NCBI GenBank assembly: GCA_947044405.1
Contig: CAMRHE010000648.1
Location: 1-64,000 of the forward strand
Direction: 5' to 3'
Source: Leptodactylus fallax
Taxonomy: Eukaryota > Chordata > Amphibia > Anura > Leptodactylidae
DNA length: 64,000 nt
Shown here: in pieces, positions 1 through 11,400 of the stretch
Numbering within the stretch: the first letter of the stretch is position 1
Layout: each line of letters starts with the position of its first letter
The notes under the pieces: model-generated
Database searches by the model: none
Seen by the model: only the letters and a program-made list of their open reading frames with translations
Told to the model about the DNA's origin: nothing
Translations under genes and position numbers: made by a program

Positions 1-990
1 ATAATAATAATTTTTATTTATATAGCGCCAACATATTCCGCAGCACTGTACAATTTGTAGGGTTCAAGTACTGACAAAAAAGATACATTACAAAGAAATA
101 TTCAATTCACACACTGGGACTGAGGGCCCTGCTCTCAAGAGCTTACAATCTATGAGGTAGAGGGGGTGACACAAGAAGTAGCAGGGGTGGCAACAGATGT
201 AGCATTGCTTGTACAATGGTCAGACAATTCTGTAATAGAGGTTACTGTCATTACACATATATAAAGCTGTATGAGCCGTCACCAGTCGTGTCCTTTAACG
301 TGCAGATGGTGCCTGGACATATAAAGCTAGTCTGATACGGCATCATATCCTGTGAGGTAATGTTGGAGCATAAACAGAGGAGGGTATGTTTTAGGGATTC
401 TAACTACAGAAGGGTTTACATTAGGAGTTGTGATAGGCCTGTCTGAAAAGATATGTCTTTAGTTTACGCTTGAAGCTGTGGAAATTGGGGGTTAATCTAA
501 TAGTCCGGGATAGAGCATTCCAGAGAAGTGGTGCAACTTAGGAGAAGTCTTGTATACGAGTGTGGGAGGTTCTGATTATAGAGAATGTTAGTCTTAGGTC
601 ATTGAGTGAACGGAGAGTACGGGTTGGGCGATAAACAGAGATGAGGGAGGAAATGTAGGGAGGTGCAGCATTATGGAGAGCCTTGTGAATGAGGCTGATA
701 AGTTTATATTGTATTCTGTATTGAATAGGCAGCCAATGTACTGACCGGCACAGACCGGAGGCATCGCTGTAGCGTCTAGACTGGTAGATGAGCCTGGCCG
801 CCGCATTCAGAATAGATTGTAGGGGGGGAGAGTTTAGTAAGGGGAAGACCGATTAGTAAGGAGTTACAGTAGTCAAGGCGAGAATGAATCAGGGCAACAA
901 TAAGTGTCTTTAGTGTATCTGTGGTAAGGAAAGGGCGGATTCTGGAGATGTTTTTGAGGTGGAGATGACATGAGCGTGCGATTGATTGGA
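1..990 (-). mobile_element. LINE 3' end, L2/CR1/Rex-like, 5'-truncated
   Basis: Read on the minus strand this is the end of a non-LTR retrotransposon. The C-terminal part of the reverse transcriptase ORF can be followed with frameshifts: a segment with LDYCNSLL, then LHWLP-like VHWLPIQYRI, then LISLIHKALHNAAPPYISSL, as in the RT C-termini of L2/CR1/Rex LINEs. It is followed by a 3' UTR with TGTAAGCTCTTGAGAGCAGG and an (ATT)n tail, whose complement is the first bases of the window. The 5' end fades near 990. A sister copy lies in the opposite orientation at 63065-63803. No intact ORF remains, so this copy is dead. The exact LINE clade is not decided. Confidence 0.8.
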
Positions 991-1331
991 TATGGGGGGT
1001 GAATAAATCAGGCGCACGTCAGTTCACCAGAATGGAGACCTACCGCAGTCAGGAACTGGTGTAGATTTCCTGGATAACTCATGCCTGTACACTGGTGTTG
1101 GTTATAGAAAAAAATGTGAGGACGCTCAAATTCATGGAAATTGGCAAGCAAGGTGCAAAACGGGGGATATATTGCCTCTTTGTCGCCAAAGATGTGCCAC
1201 ATCATCACATATCTACGCCAGAAAACTGGCATACATGTGCTGATGAATTCTTCCCAATGTTTTCAGAGTCTTCGAGTCACACTATCTCCTCATCACGCTC
1301 CTGTGGGATAGAATGAGCACCACCCTTCGGC
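991..1331. other. unassigned intergenic stretch
   Basis: Two short overlapping ORFs on opposite strands exist here, but neither shows a domain or codon pattern I recognise. I see no gene, RNA or clear repeat structure. Confidence 0.4.
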
Positions 1332-1969
1332 CCAGAGGCGTAGCTAGCGGGGGAGCAGAGACGGCGGCTGCCCCGGGCCCACTGACATTGTAGGGCCCAC
1401 CCTGCGGCCACCATTAATACATCTTTTACTTTCAACTAGATCGGTGTCTGCAGACACCGATCTAGTTAAAACGCTTCCTGTCACTTGCTGTCTTGTAAAC
1501 CGCAAGCTTCTTCAGGCCTGCGGTTTACATGACAATGAAAACACAGTCATCAGCACAGGCGGCGCGATGACGTCACAACATCGCGCCTCCTACGCTGAGA
1601 CGCTGACTTCCTGCGCGTGAACCCTGTGCACAGAGCGCGGGTCAAGAAGAGAAAGCGGCGGCTCTGTTCGTCATGGTCGCTGGTAGGTGAGTATAATTTA
1701 TATTTGTTTTGTTTTAGCTTAGTTGTGGGTATTTTAATAGTATAAGAGGTTGTTAGGGGGGAATTATAACTATAAGGGAGGGGGCATTATGAACATAAGG
1801 GGGGTCATTTACATAAGGGTTATTACGGGGTACAAGGGGAGAGGTTATTTATACTAGGAGGCATTATGAACATAAGGAGGTGGTCATCAATATAAGAGGT
1901 CATTAGGGGTGCAGTATTTATGTCAGGGGGAATCAGGGGCATAATATGAGGGGGAAATTAATTTAATAA
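1332..1969. mobile_element. probable hAT-like nonautonomous element end with palindrome
   Basis: The stretch opens with CAGAGGCGTAGCTAGCGGGG, which resembles hAT-type ends of the CAGGGGCGTAACTAG kind seen in vertebrate genomes. A related end in inverted form lies near 43810. A perfect 34-bp palindrome centred on CTGCAG lies at 1434-1467. From about 1690 to 1950 the sequence becomes a degenerate run of GGGG-CATTAT-ACATAAG units, typical of the interiors of these elements. The right end and target-site duplication were not found, so the class is tentative. Confidence 0.4.
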
Positions 1970-1984
1970 AAGTGACACTTGGGC

Positions 1985-2572
1985 TTTATTAAGACTAAAG
2001 CCCCACGTAGCGGGCTGCAGCAAAAAAGTGCTGCAGGAAAAACTGCGACAGTAACATATTGTGGTTTTTCCCGCAGCGCTTTTCAGAGAAGGGCCAGATT
2101 TTTCCTCTGCGGACTTTCTGCTTCCATTATAACTATAGGGAAACCGCCAGTGTTTCCGTAGGTATAATTGACATGCTGCGATTTCCAAAACCGCAACGGT
2201 TTTGGAAATTGCAGAGTGTCCGCTGCACACATTTTTCCACAATGTGTGGATGGGATTTGCTAGAATCCCATCCACTTTGCAGGAACTGTAAAATGCTGCA
2301 TTTTTTTTCCCGTGGCGTTTTTGCCACGTGGGACCCCATCCCATCCCCACTTTGTGGTAAAATATGCACAGTGGACATGCTGCGATTTCCAAAACAGTCA
2401 TGGTTTTGGAAATCGCAGCATTCCTATGGAAACGCTCCCGGTTTCCCTGTAGATATAATTGAAGCAGACAGTCCGCAGAGGAAACCTCTGCGAACTTTCT
2501 GTGCAAAGCGCAGCAGGAAGAACAGCACTTTTTTGCTGCGGGACGCCACATGGGGCCTTAGGCTTAAAGAGT
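1985..2572. mobile_element. MITE with imperfect terminal inverted repeats
   Basis: The left end (AAAGCCCCACGTAGCGGGCTGCAGCAAAAAAGTGCTG, 1997 on) is matched by the inverted right end at 2525-2570 (CAGCACTTTTTTGCTGCGGG then CCACATGGGGCCTTAGGCTT). Inside are further inverted pairs, such as two oppositely placed copies of TGCTGCGATTTCCAAAAC around 2173 and 2379. The ORFs that cross it are by-products of this palindromic structure. Similar material occurs at 29150-29310 and 36310-36640. Confidence 0.55.
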
Positions 2573-2895
2573 TTTCCAGCTCATTTTTAATCTATCCTCA
2601 GAATAGATCATCAATAAGAGATAAGTGATTCCCCACTGATCAGCTGTATGAAGGGGCTATGGCGCCTGTTTATATCACACGCTGTCTGTTTATAGTGACC
2701 GTGTGATGTCATTCCAGCCTTGTCACATAGATGTGTATAGGACGAGGCTGTAGTTACATTACATGGCCGCTATGAGATGAATGACACTGTGTAAACAGAG
2801 AAGCGGTCACGGCGCTTACACAGGTACCACGGTTCATTCAAACGGCTGATCCTGGGGTCCCAATTATTGGAACCCCATTAATTATTTTTACCTTT
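2565..2895. repeat. dispersed repeat, family with 'TATCCTCAGAATAGATCATCAAT'
   Basis: Shows the pattern shared by at least eight other places in the window: a TTGTCC-like end, a 'cctcaggatagatcatcaat' block, 'gatcagtggggtctgacaccc' and a 'cccatagaagt..atg' block. Other members lie near 4290, 7085, 17770, 19885, 26882, 29325, 30490 and 50500. It is a high-copy nonautonomous repeat. I could not find terminal repeats clean enough to class it. Confidence 0.5.
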
Positions 2896-3690
2896 TGTTT
2901 ACTTTTTCATTAGGAAACACCTGGGACATTATTAATAAGGGGCACTATTTAAAGTGGGTACACAGGGAAGTTATTAATTTAAAGATACACTTGTGGGTAT
3001 TATTCATTATGGGGGGTTATATCATATATTTTATAATTGGGTGTAGCAGCAGGATGGGGGCTTTGTGTAGGTGAGGATAATGTGGGTCAGGTGCCTGGAA
3101 AAGTAAGGAGCCAAAAATGTCTGTGCTGCAAACTTTACAGAGACTGGAAGAAATGGTCATGGCGGTTCAGATGAAAGAGACGGGGAATGTGAATGATTCG
3201 TCAGAGACGTTATAAGAAAAGATGCTCCAGAATTGTTATATTATGGAGAATACATGTATTTATTATAATAGGCATGTCAGGAGCGGTGACAGATCCTCAT
3301 ACAATTTGTGACACATGTATGAAGTGCTTGTCATAAAGTTATACTGCAGACTGAGACAGTTTCAGAGGTAACACAATAAAATGATCATGTGCATTTACCA
3401 TCTGGTATGATCTATTGATCGATCGATCTAATCTATCCTACTGCAATGATAGCCTCTAAACTAAATACTGATGTTAGAAGATAGAATGGAGAGGGTAAAG
3501 TCAGGTGCTGGCCGCTCTGCTGTGGCTCCAGTAGGTGGCGCTGCCTCCTGTCATTGTTAGTATGTCAGGCTGGTTAGGGCTGCATATAGGGGAGGCATTG
3601 TTAGCCTATAATTTAATAATACAACGCCCGAAAATGTCAAGGCAGCGCCACCTACTGGACTCGCCGATTGTCACCACTCCTGCACCCCCA
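2896..3690. other. intergenic, upstream of TRPC4AP
   Basis: Degenerate repeat-like sequence. Positions 3180-3300 (cgttataagaaaagatgctccagaat and the following bases) recur in diverged form at 52755-52830 in a MYH7B intron, so this is a dispersed repeat fragment. From 3300 to 3690 I see no gene or clear element. Confidence 0.4.
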
Positions 3691-3877
3691 GCCACTGGAC
3701 TACAGTACCCACAACACACTGCGATTCACTTCCGGCATGGCATGTCTGCGCGTCCAGTCACATCCAGGAATGCATCTCCCGGCATGCCTTGCACAGCATT
3801 TTATAGTGGTGGCCAGTGAGAGGCGCTGTATCCGGTTTAATATCTTTACTTCCCGTTGCTCGGTAGTAGACGGATCT
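3690..3877 (+). promoter_or_regulatory. TRPC4AP: TRPC4AP promoter and 5' leader
   Basis: A GC-richer island directly upstream of the TRPC4AP start codon. It contains an ETS/GABP-type core CTTCCGG at 3729-3735. It also has sites resembling ZNF143-type promoter elements: ACTACAGTACCCACAA at 3699-3714 and TCCCGGCATGCC at 3777-3788. No TATA box is evident, which fits a housekeeping gene. The transcription start was not determined; the leader probably begins within about 100-150 bases of the ATG. Confidence 0.45.
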
Positions 3878-6707
3878 ATGGCCACTGCGGGGGCTGCGTT
3901 TCCTAGGCTGGGCCCGGGTAACTGCCGGGTGGAGAATATATTACATCGGGTGAGGCGGGGACAGCTGACCGGGTGCGGTCTGACCCGGGGATCTCAGGTA
4001 GGAGGCTGCCTGCTTACCTGTATGCAGCAGTGCTGAGTCTGTGCTGGGGTTATGGCCCTGCTGCTGGCTGTCAGGGGGTCTTCATCTAGCCCTGGATTGG
4101 GGCTACATTACTCTACAGGTTTACCCCTTAAGTCCTGTCCTGAATGTGACCCATCAATTATCCATCAGATCCTCTGTACACGGGAGCTGACCATCAACAT
4201 GGGAGACTTAAAGGAATGGTCCAAGACTTGTACAAATATAGCCAAGTGTGGGGAATGGGATACAATGTACTAAATCTTATACTGTCCTCTTAAAGGGCTT
4301 GTCCAGCTTCCTTTTTTTTTTTAATTGGTGATTTATTCTCAGGTGATCAGTGGAGGTCTGACACCTGGGGCCACTCTTGATCAGCAGTGTTAGGGGGGCT
4401 GTGGCACTCGCATTACATCTCTAACTGCAGCCTCGTCCTACTTAGTTCTATGGGATGAGTCTAATGACATCACATGGCTGCTATGAATCAGGTGGTGTGC
4501 GATGTAAACAAGGGGTTGTGGCATCAGTACATGGTCCTATCACAGAGCTGATCAGCGGGGAGTGGGGGTCAGACGGACCTATTTCATCAGATAGAAGTCA
4601 GCAATTTGCCATTTAAGCCAACTTATTAAATAGGGTTAAAATAAGTGATAACCGTGCCTCAACCTGCCCTCCTAACAGAAGGACATTGTCCTCTGCTCAG
4701 TCTCTGGTTCTCCAGTGATGATGTCACAGGCCCATATGTCGCAGAATAATATTATCTATCTATGTAACATCATTAAATCCATTGGTGCTGTATGTTGTGG
4801 TTTACATACATAGTACAAACAAATACAATAGCCACAAACCTGACAAGGTGACTAACCAGATACAAGTAGGAAAGCGGACCCTGCCTACAGGCTTACAATC
4901 TTCTGGATTTTTTGGCCTTTTTTCAGAGACTATGAACAAACTTTTTCTCCATTCATGGTTAGTGGTTGGTTGAAGCCATTTATTGCCAAACTTGTGTGTT
5001 CTCTTTTTAAAGCATAATGACAACCAAAAACCTCACAATGGCCCTCTTCAAAAGTTCACATATCCTGGTGATTTTGGCCTGATAACATGCCCAGAAGTTG
5101 ACACAAAGGGGTTTGAATGGCTACTAAAGGTAACATCCTCACCTGTGACCTGTTTGCTTGTAATAAGTGTGTGTGCATAAAAGCTGAGTGAGTTTCTGGG
5201 ATCCAGACAGACTGTTGCATCTTTCCTCCAGCCACTGACCTTTCTGGATTGTGAGTCATGGGGAAAGCAAAAGAATCGTCCACGGATCTACGGGAAAAGG
5301 TAGTTGAACTGTATAAAACAGGAAAGGGATACAAAAAGATATCCAAGGAATTGATAATGCCAGTCAGCAGTGTTCAAACTGTGATTAACAAATGGAAACT
5401 CAGGGGCTCTGTAAAAACCAAACCATGGTCAGGTAGACCAACCAAAATTTCGGCCGCAACTGCCGAAAAATTGTTTGGAAAATTGTTTCGGATGCAAAGA
5501 AAAACCCACACATAACATAATCTGAAATACAGGACTCTGAAAACTATCGGTGTGGCTGTTTCAAGATGCACAATAAGTAGGCACTTGAAGAAAAATGGGC
5601 AGCATGGTCGAGTTGCCAGAAGAAAGCCATTACTGCACAAATGCCACAAAGAATCTTCAATACGCCAAACAGCACAGAGACAAGCCTCAAAACTTCTGGA
5701 ACAAGGTAATTTGGAGTGATGAGACAAAAATCAAACTTTTTGGCCATAACCATAAATGTTACATTTGGAGAGGTGTCAACAAGGCCTATGATGAAAGGAA
5801 CACCATTCCTACTGTAAAACACGGAGGTGGATCACTGACGATGTGGGGATGTGTGAGCTTCAAAGGCACAGGAAACTTGGTCAAAGTTGAAGGAAAGATG
5901 AATGCAGCACATTATCAGAAAATACTGGAGATAAATTTACACTCATCAGCCAGGAAGCTGCGCATGGGACGTACTTGGATGTTCCAACATGACAACGATC
6001 CAAAACACAAGGCCAAGTTGACCTGTCATTGGCTACAGCAGAAGAAAGTGAAGGTTCTGGAGTGGCCATCTCAGTCTCCTGACCTCAATATCATTGAGCC
6101 ACTCTGGGGAGATCTCAAGCGCAGGACATGCAAGACAGCTCAGGAATTTACAGGAACTGGAGACTTTTTGCCAAGAAGAATGGGCAGTTTTACCATCTGA
6201 GAAAATAAAGAGCCTCATCCACAACTACCACAAAAGACTTCAAGCTGTCATTGATGTTAGAGGGGGCAATACACAGTATTAAGAACTGGGGTATGTGAAC
6301 TTTTGAACAGGGTCATTTTGATGTTTTTGGTTGTCATTATGATTTAAAAAGAGAAAACACAGAAGTTTGACAATAAATGGCTTCAACCAACCACTAACCA
6401 TGAGTGGAGAAAAAGCTTTTGTGTTATCATTCATATTCTCTGAAAAAAGGCCAAAAAATCTGCCGGGGTATGTAAACTCTTTAGCTCAACTGTATAGGGA
6501 AAGGTAGGTGGAAAGAATAAGTGTTACACTAGGTTCACACCTGTTCAGGTTTCCGTTATGGGGGGGTCTGCTTGGGGACCCCCGAGCAGAAACCTAATCC
6601 GCTTAAAAAGAGGTTACCTTTGGCAATCTGTGGACCCCATAGACTATAATGGGGTCTGCCCAGTGTCTACACAAGAGCAAAAAAAATGTGGAGAGAAAAA
6701 CTGCTTG

Positions 6708-6754
<47 letters not shown>

Positions 6755-8420
6755 GTTGTGTTTTTTTTTTTTTTTTTTGTTTTTTTTTATGGGTTTGGGG
6801 ACAAAAAACCCCAAACGTAGTGCAAGCGCTGGTGTGAACCTAGCATTACTCATATAGTGGCAGCAGGGGTAATCTGTGCCATATGCTATCCTAAAGAGGT
6901 GAGTCTTGAGTCGAAAGGTTACAGTTGGGGGGTGGGTGACAGTCTTAACTAATATATCTTGAATTGGATTTGTTGGACAGTGAGTAGCCAGTGAAGGGTT
7001 TGGCAGAGGGGAGAAGTGATGAGAAATTAGGGGAGAGGTGGATTAGTCAGGCAGCGGAGATAAAGGGTTTTCAAGCATCTGAAGGTATTTGATAGTGATA
7101 ACCTCTCCACAGGATAGGTTATCAATATCAAATTGATCGGGGTCTGACACCCGGATCTGATCTGTTTTGGTTGCCAGAAGGCTAGGTGGTCAAATTCAAT
7201 AGATGGATACATCTCTGCTGCAGTGACACATGAATTCTGCACATGGCCACTGAGACAAGTGATTGGTTGCAGCAGCCTCCTGGGGGTCAATGATGTCATT
7301 GCTGAAGAACCAGAGATCGACCCAAAGGACCGTGCACCTGCTTTTTGGAGGGTGGGGTGAGGAACAAGTATAACAGAACAGAGTGCTAAGCTAATATCTA
7401 TCCCCCCCCCCCCCAACCTTAGAGTATAGTCACACATGGCAGAGTTGTCGAAACTTCTGCTACTGTGCTATCTGAATAGGGCTTACAATAATTCATGCAC
7501 ATTCTGCAGAAACAACTCCCTCCATTCAGGTGTATGGAACAGATTTCACTTGTAGAAGTTTCTGTAGTAAATCAGCTGTGTGTGAATACAACCAGTAGAT
7601 GCGTCTGCACATACCAGAAAATATCCATTGCAGAGTGAGTGGGTATTCTGCAGACGACATCTCCCTTTTTAATGCTTATGGCAAAAACTGTAGGAAATCC
7701 AAGTTGCATTTTGCCATGGAATATGCTCAGAATTCTACAGCGGATACTTTACTGAGAAAAATCTCCAAAAAGTAGTAACATGCTTCAGGTTTTTGCTTTT
7801 GTTATACGTTGTGCCTAGAATGGTGAAGCAGTGCCTTTAGCAACCAATCCAGATTTTTTATTTTTTTTTATTTTTTTTCATGCTTTTCTTTGTAAGATGC
7901 AGTGACCTGACGGGTCGCTATGGACAACGGCTACATTTTTACCTTGTATCTGATTCTAATAAATCACCCCCCTCTGTGTGAGTGGGCACAGTTATAGTAC
8001 CTATCATTTAATTGGGCAGACATGGCAGGACTGCTGGAAAGGTTTCTGTTCACACATTCTTTGTGATATCCTTTATAAACCATTGCATGGCGGACGGCGG
8101 CAGCATCTGACAACCCTATTGACTATAATGGGGTCAGTTGGGATCCCCTGTGGTGTTTTCATGGGGGAAAAATAGCGCTCCATGCAGGCAGACTGGTGTG
8201 TTGGCGTCCTGTATTCTATCACTACGAGACGCTTCAGTTCTTGTACAGATGTGCATACACAAGCCTGAAACCATAGAGCCATGAGAACATGCATATCGCT
8301 CCTGGGCGAGATTTCTACTCTCTACCTCTAGGGTAGTTTATAAGACGCGCAGGGGTTTTGTTTCTTGCAAATAACTAGAGTTGAAACTAATAGTATTTTC
8401 ATTCCATAACATTTCTTAAG

Positions 8421-8455
<35 letters not shown>

Positions 8456-11400
8456 TGTGAAGTTACTCAAGTCCATGTGCTGGAGTAAAAAAACTATTAA
8501 AAAAAAAAAAAATGTTTAAAAAAAACCTAAACAAACCCTAAATGGATTTTCAGCTGTAATGTGGATCCTACAGCTTAAAGGAGTTATATGGTATGTAGTA
8601 TTACCCTACCACAGCCGCAGATCACCTGTACTAGAGCAGCGTGGCTCTCACAATTGTTTATACTGCAAGCTGTGCTGCACAAACTATAGCATCAAGTGTA
8701 AGTACCGCAGCACTGTCCCATAGAAGTCTATAAACCTTACTAAGCCATGCTTTCTCGGACCAGGCGATTTGCCAAGGTCTTGAGTGTCGGAGCTGTGGTA
8801 GTAGTTAGGGCCCTGCTCAAAAGAGCATATAATCTGAGGAAATAGTGCTGTCACAAATGTGCTTGTTTTTCAGGGCTGTGGAATCGGTAGGCCAAACCTC
8901 CAACTCCTAACTTAGTCTCTGACTTCTTCTCTGACTCCTCATAAATGGCTGACAGCCATGGTCAGTCAGATAGTAGTATAATGTTGTACCGTGTTAGCCA
9001 TTGAAAGTAGTGGAAGAGTGAAGAAATCAGGCGATACCTTTTAGAGGCTAACTGAGTATATTTGATAAGTAAGCTTTCAAGAGTCTAGCTCTCTTCTTCA
9101 GACATGGTGTTATACAAGAACTGAAAATTCAGATTTTTTTTTTTTTATACACATGGTCTTCAAAGGATTTTAGAGTCCTTAAAAAAACAAAAAAAACAAA
9201 ATGCAATCTAAGTAGAGAAGTTATTTACAACAGGTCAAAAAACAATCTGGAAAGTTGTGGTGCTTGACAGAGGGATCTGTTATCTGTATGCTATCAGGAG
9301 GTGATTTGTGACCCTCACAGTTCATACATAGTGTGACATGACGCTGGCATGAATATTAAGTCCAAATTGCAGAGTTTGAAATTTTTGCATAAACTTGTAC
9401 TCCCATTCTTTCCTCTCCTCCTGCGTCTTAAAATGTCCCATTAAAACCATAACCCGCAAATCAACAGAGTGGTCTTCTCCGGAGAAATGTGCGGCCACTG
9501 GGAGATCGGTTCTGCTGTTATTAATGTTGGATCTGTGTGAGTTCATTCGTTGACTGAGTCTCTGCCCCGTTTCCCCCACATAGAGGCCTGTGGTGGGACA
9601 TTGCACACACATTATGAGGTATACCACATTGGAAGACCTGCAGGAGAATGTCCCCCTAATTCTGTGCATCTGTTGTGACTGTGGGATAGGTACACTGTCA
9701 GCGGTGTGGATGTGCTTGCAGGTCATGCACCTTTTATGTAGGCAAGGTGAGGTGCCATTTTCAGTTGGGACCTTCAGGGCACTCCGGACGATAATACGCC
9801 TCAGGTTTGGTGGTTGTCGAAAGGAAAGGAGAGGGGGGACTGGAAATATGTCCTTGAGTCTGTTGTCCCTATGTAGCACAGGTTGGAGCTCCTTGTCAAT
9901 CCTTCGTAGGATCTCCAGCTGTGGGTTGTAGGTGACAACTAGGGGCACTCGGGCATCTTTCTGGGTCTCTCTATATGTGAGCAGACTGTCTCTGTTAATG
10001 GCTGCCGCTTTGTTTAATTGGTTGTCTGTCACTTTTGGTTTGTTTCCCAATCGGAGAAATTTCATCCTCAGATCCAGGAGGTGCTTGTCCAGGTCTGCTT
10101 TGTCGGAGCAAATACAATTGTATCGTATAGCCTGGCTGTAGATAATAGATCGTCTTGTGTGCTTGGGGTGGAAGCTGTCGTTTCTCAGGTAGGCCGTTCT
10201 GTCAGTGGGTTTGTGGTATATTGATGTGAGTAGCCGGTGGTCTTTGTATATTGTGGTATCCAGAAAGTGAATTTCACTCTCTGAATAGCTAAGTTTAAGG
10301 TTGATAGTAGGGTGAAAGTCATTATGGAATTGAAGTAGGGCCTACTCACCTGCAGTCCAGATGACAAGGATATCATCGATATAACGAAGGTAAATCATGA
10401 TCAGTCAGAAGCAGTAAAGATCCTGTAGGAGCAGGAGTATGTGTGAGGCTAAGAGAAAATCAAGTCCCCAGCCCTGTATCCTATGAAAGTAAATATGCAG
10501 CATACTATGCATCTAACTTATTGATAATTGTAGACTAGAATGAAAATTTTTTTTTTTTTTTTTTGATTCGGAGTCGCTAACTTTTTTCCTACTCTACCCA
10601 ATATTGTTGCCAAATAGTACTCTTCAGTTCTGTTGTCTTGTATGGTGATCTGCCATCTCTTATTAAAAGAAAAAAATGAAAACTAAACCGGACCATACAT
10701 AAAACTGCAAAAGTCCATCACCAGCTGTTATCTACACACGTGGACAAAATTGTTGGTAGTGGAGTAGAGGGCTGACTCCCAGAATCCATGGGAACTGATT
10801 TTTACCTTGGCCATCCTTGTAATAAATGGAAGAGAGCTGCAACCCCCGTGATGTCCATATGCCATAATAGGTCTTATGAACCATGTGAGACCGAACCAGA
10901 ATTCCCGTAAATCCAGAAATACTGGCACAACGGCCAAAAAAATAAGTGTGGTGGGGCAGGGAGTAATTGTTATAAAGTATCCTACTAATACAATACCATA
11001 TTGTAATAAACATTGTTTATGTGAATTGGACGGAGCTGCTCTCGCTTGTAATATCAGACCCCGCTGCTTTAAAGTATGGAACGCTGCCTGGTAAACCATG
11101 AAGGGAGGTGACGGAACGCTGCTGCCCCTCCAGTCAGATGATCAGTGACTGTACGGAAAGCTGCACCCCTGCCTGTCTTAAGTTGATGGCCTATATGGAT
11201 TGAGCTATAAATATCAGAGTCCCAAAGAAACGCTTTACTATACCAGTTGGGTGTCCAATCTTGGTTTTTGCTTTGCATTACCCATTGTTGCTAGAGCATA
11301 GTACAGTCATGGCCAAAAGTTTTGAGAATGATACAAATATTAATTTTTACAAAGTCTACTGCTTCAGTTTTTCTAATGGCAATTTGCATATACTCCAGAA

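Larger units (their letters stand above)
8871..10609 (+). mobile_element. hAT-type MITE split by a Penelope-like insertion
   Basis: The left end is CAGGGCTGTGGAATCGGTAG, as in hAT elements with TIR CAGGGCTGTGGAGTCGG. A cleaner copy lies at 46696-47037. The left part matches that copy up to '..tcagtcaga' at 8970, and the match resumes at 10401 ('tcagtcagaagcagtaaagatcc'). The bases between are a foreign insertion (next entry). The right terminus is worn beyond about 10609. Confidence 0.7.

Noticed and set aside
1958..2628. Overlapping ORFs of 189 and 197 aa on both strands
   Set aside because: They lie in a MITE full of inverted repeats; mirror ORFs are expected there and no domain is visible.
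9322..10398. Possible retroviral or LTR reverse transcriptase
   Set aside because: The YIDD motif is followed by GIY-YIG rather than RNase H and integrase, and no LTR pair exists; Penelope-like is the better reading.
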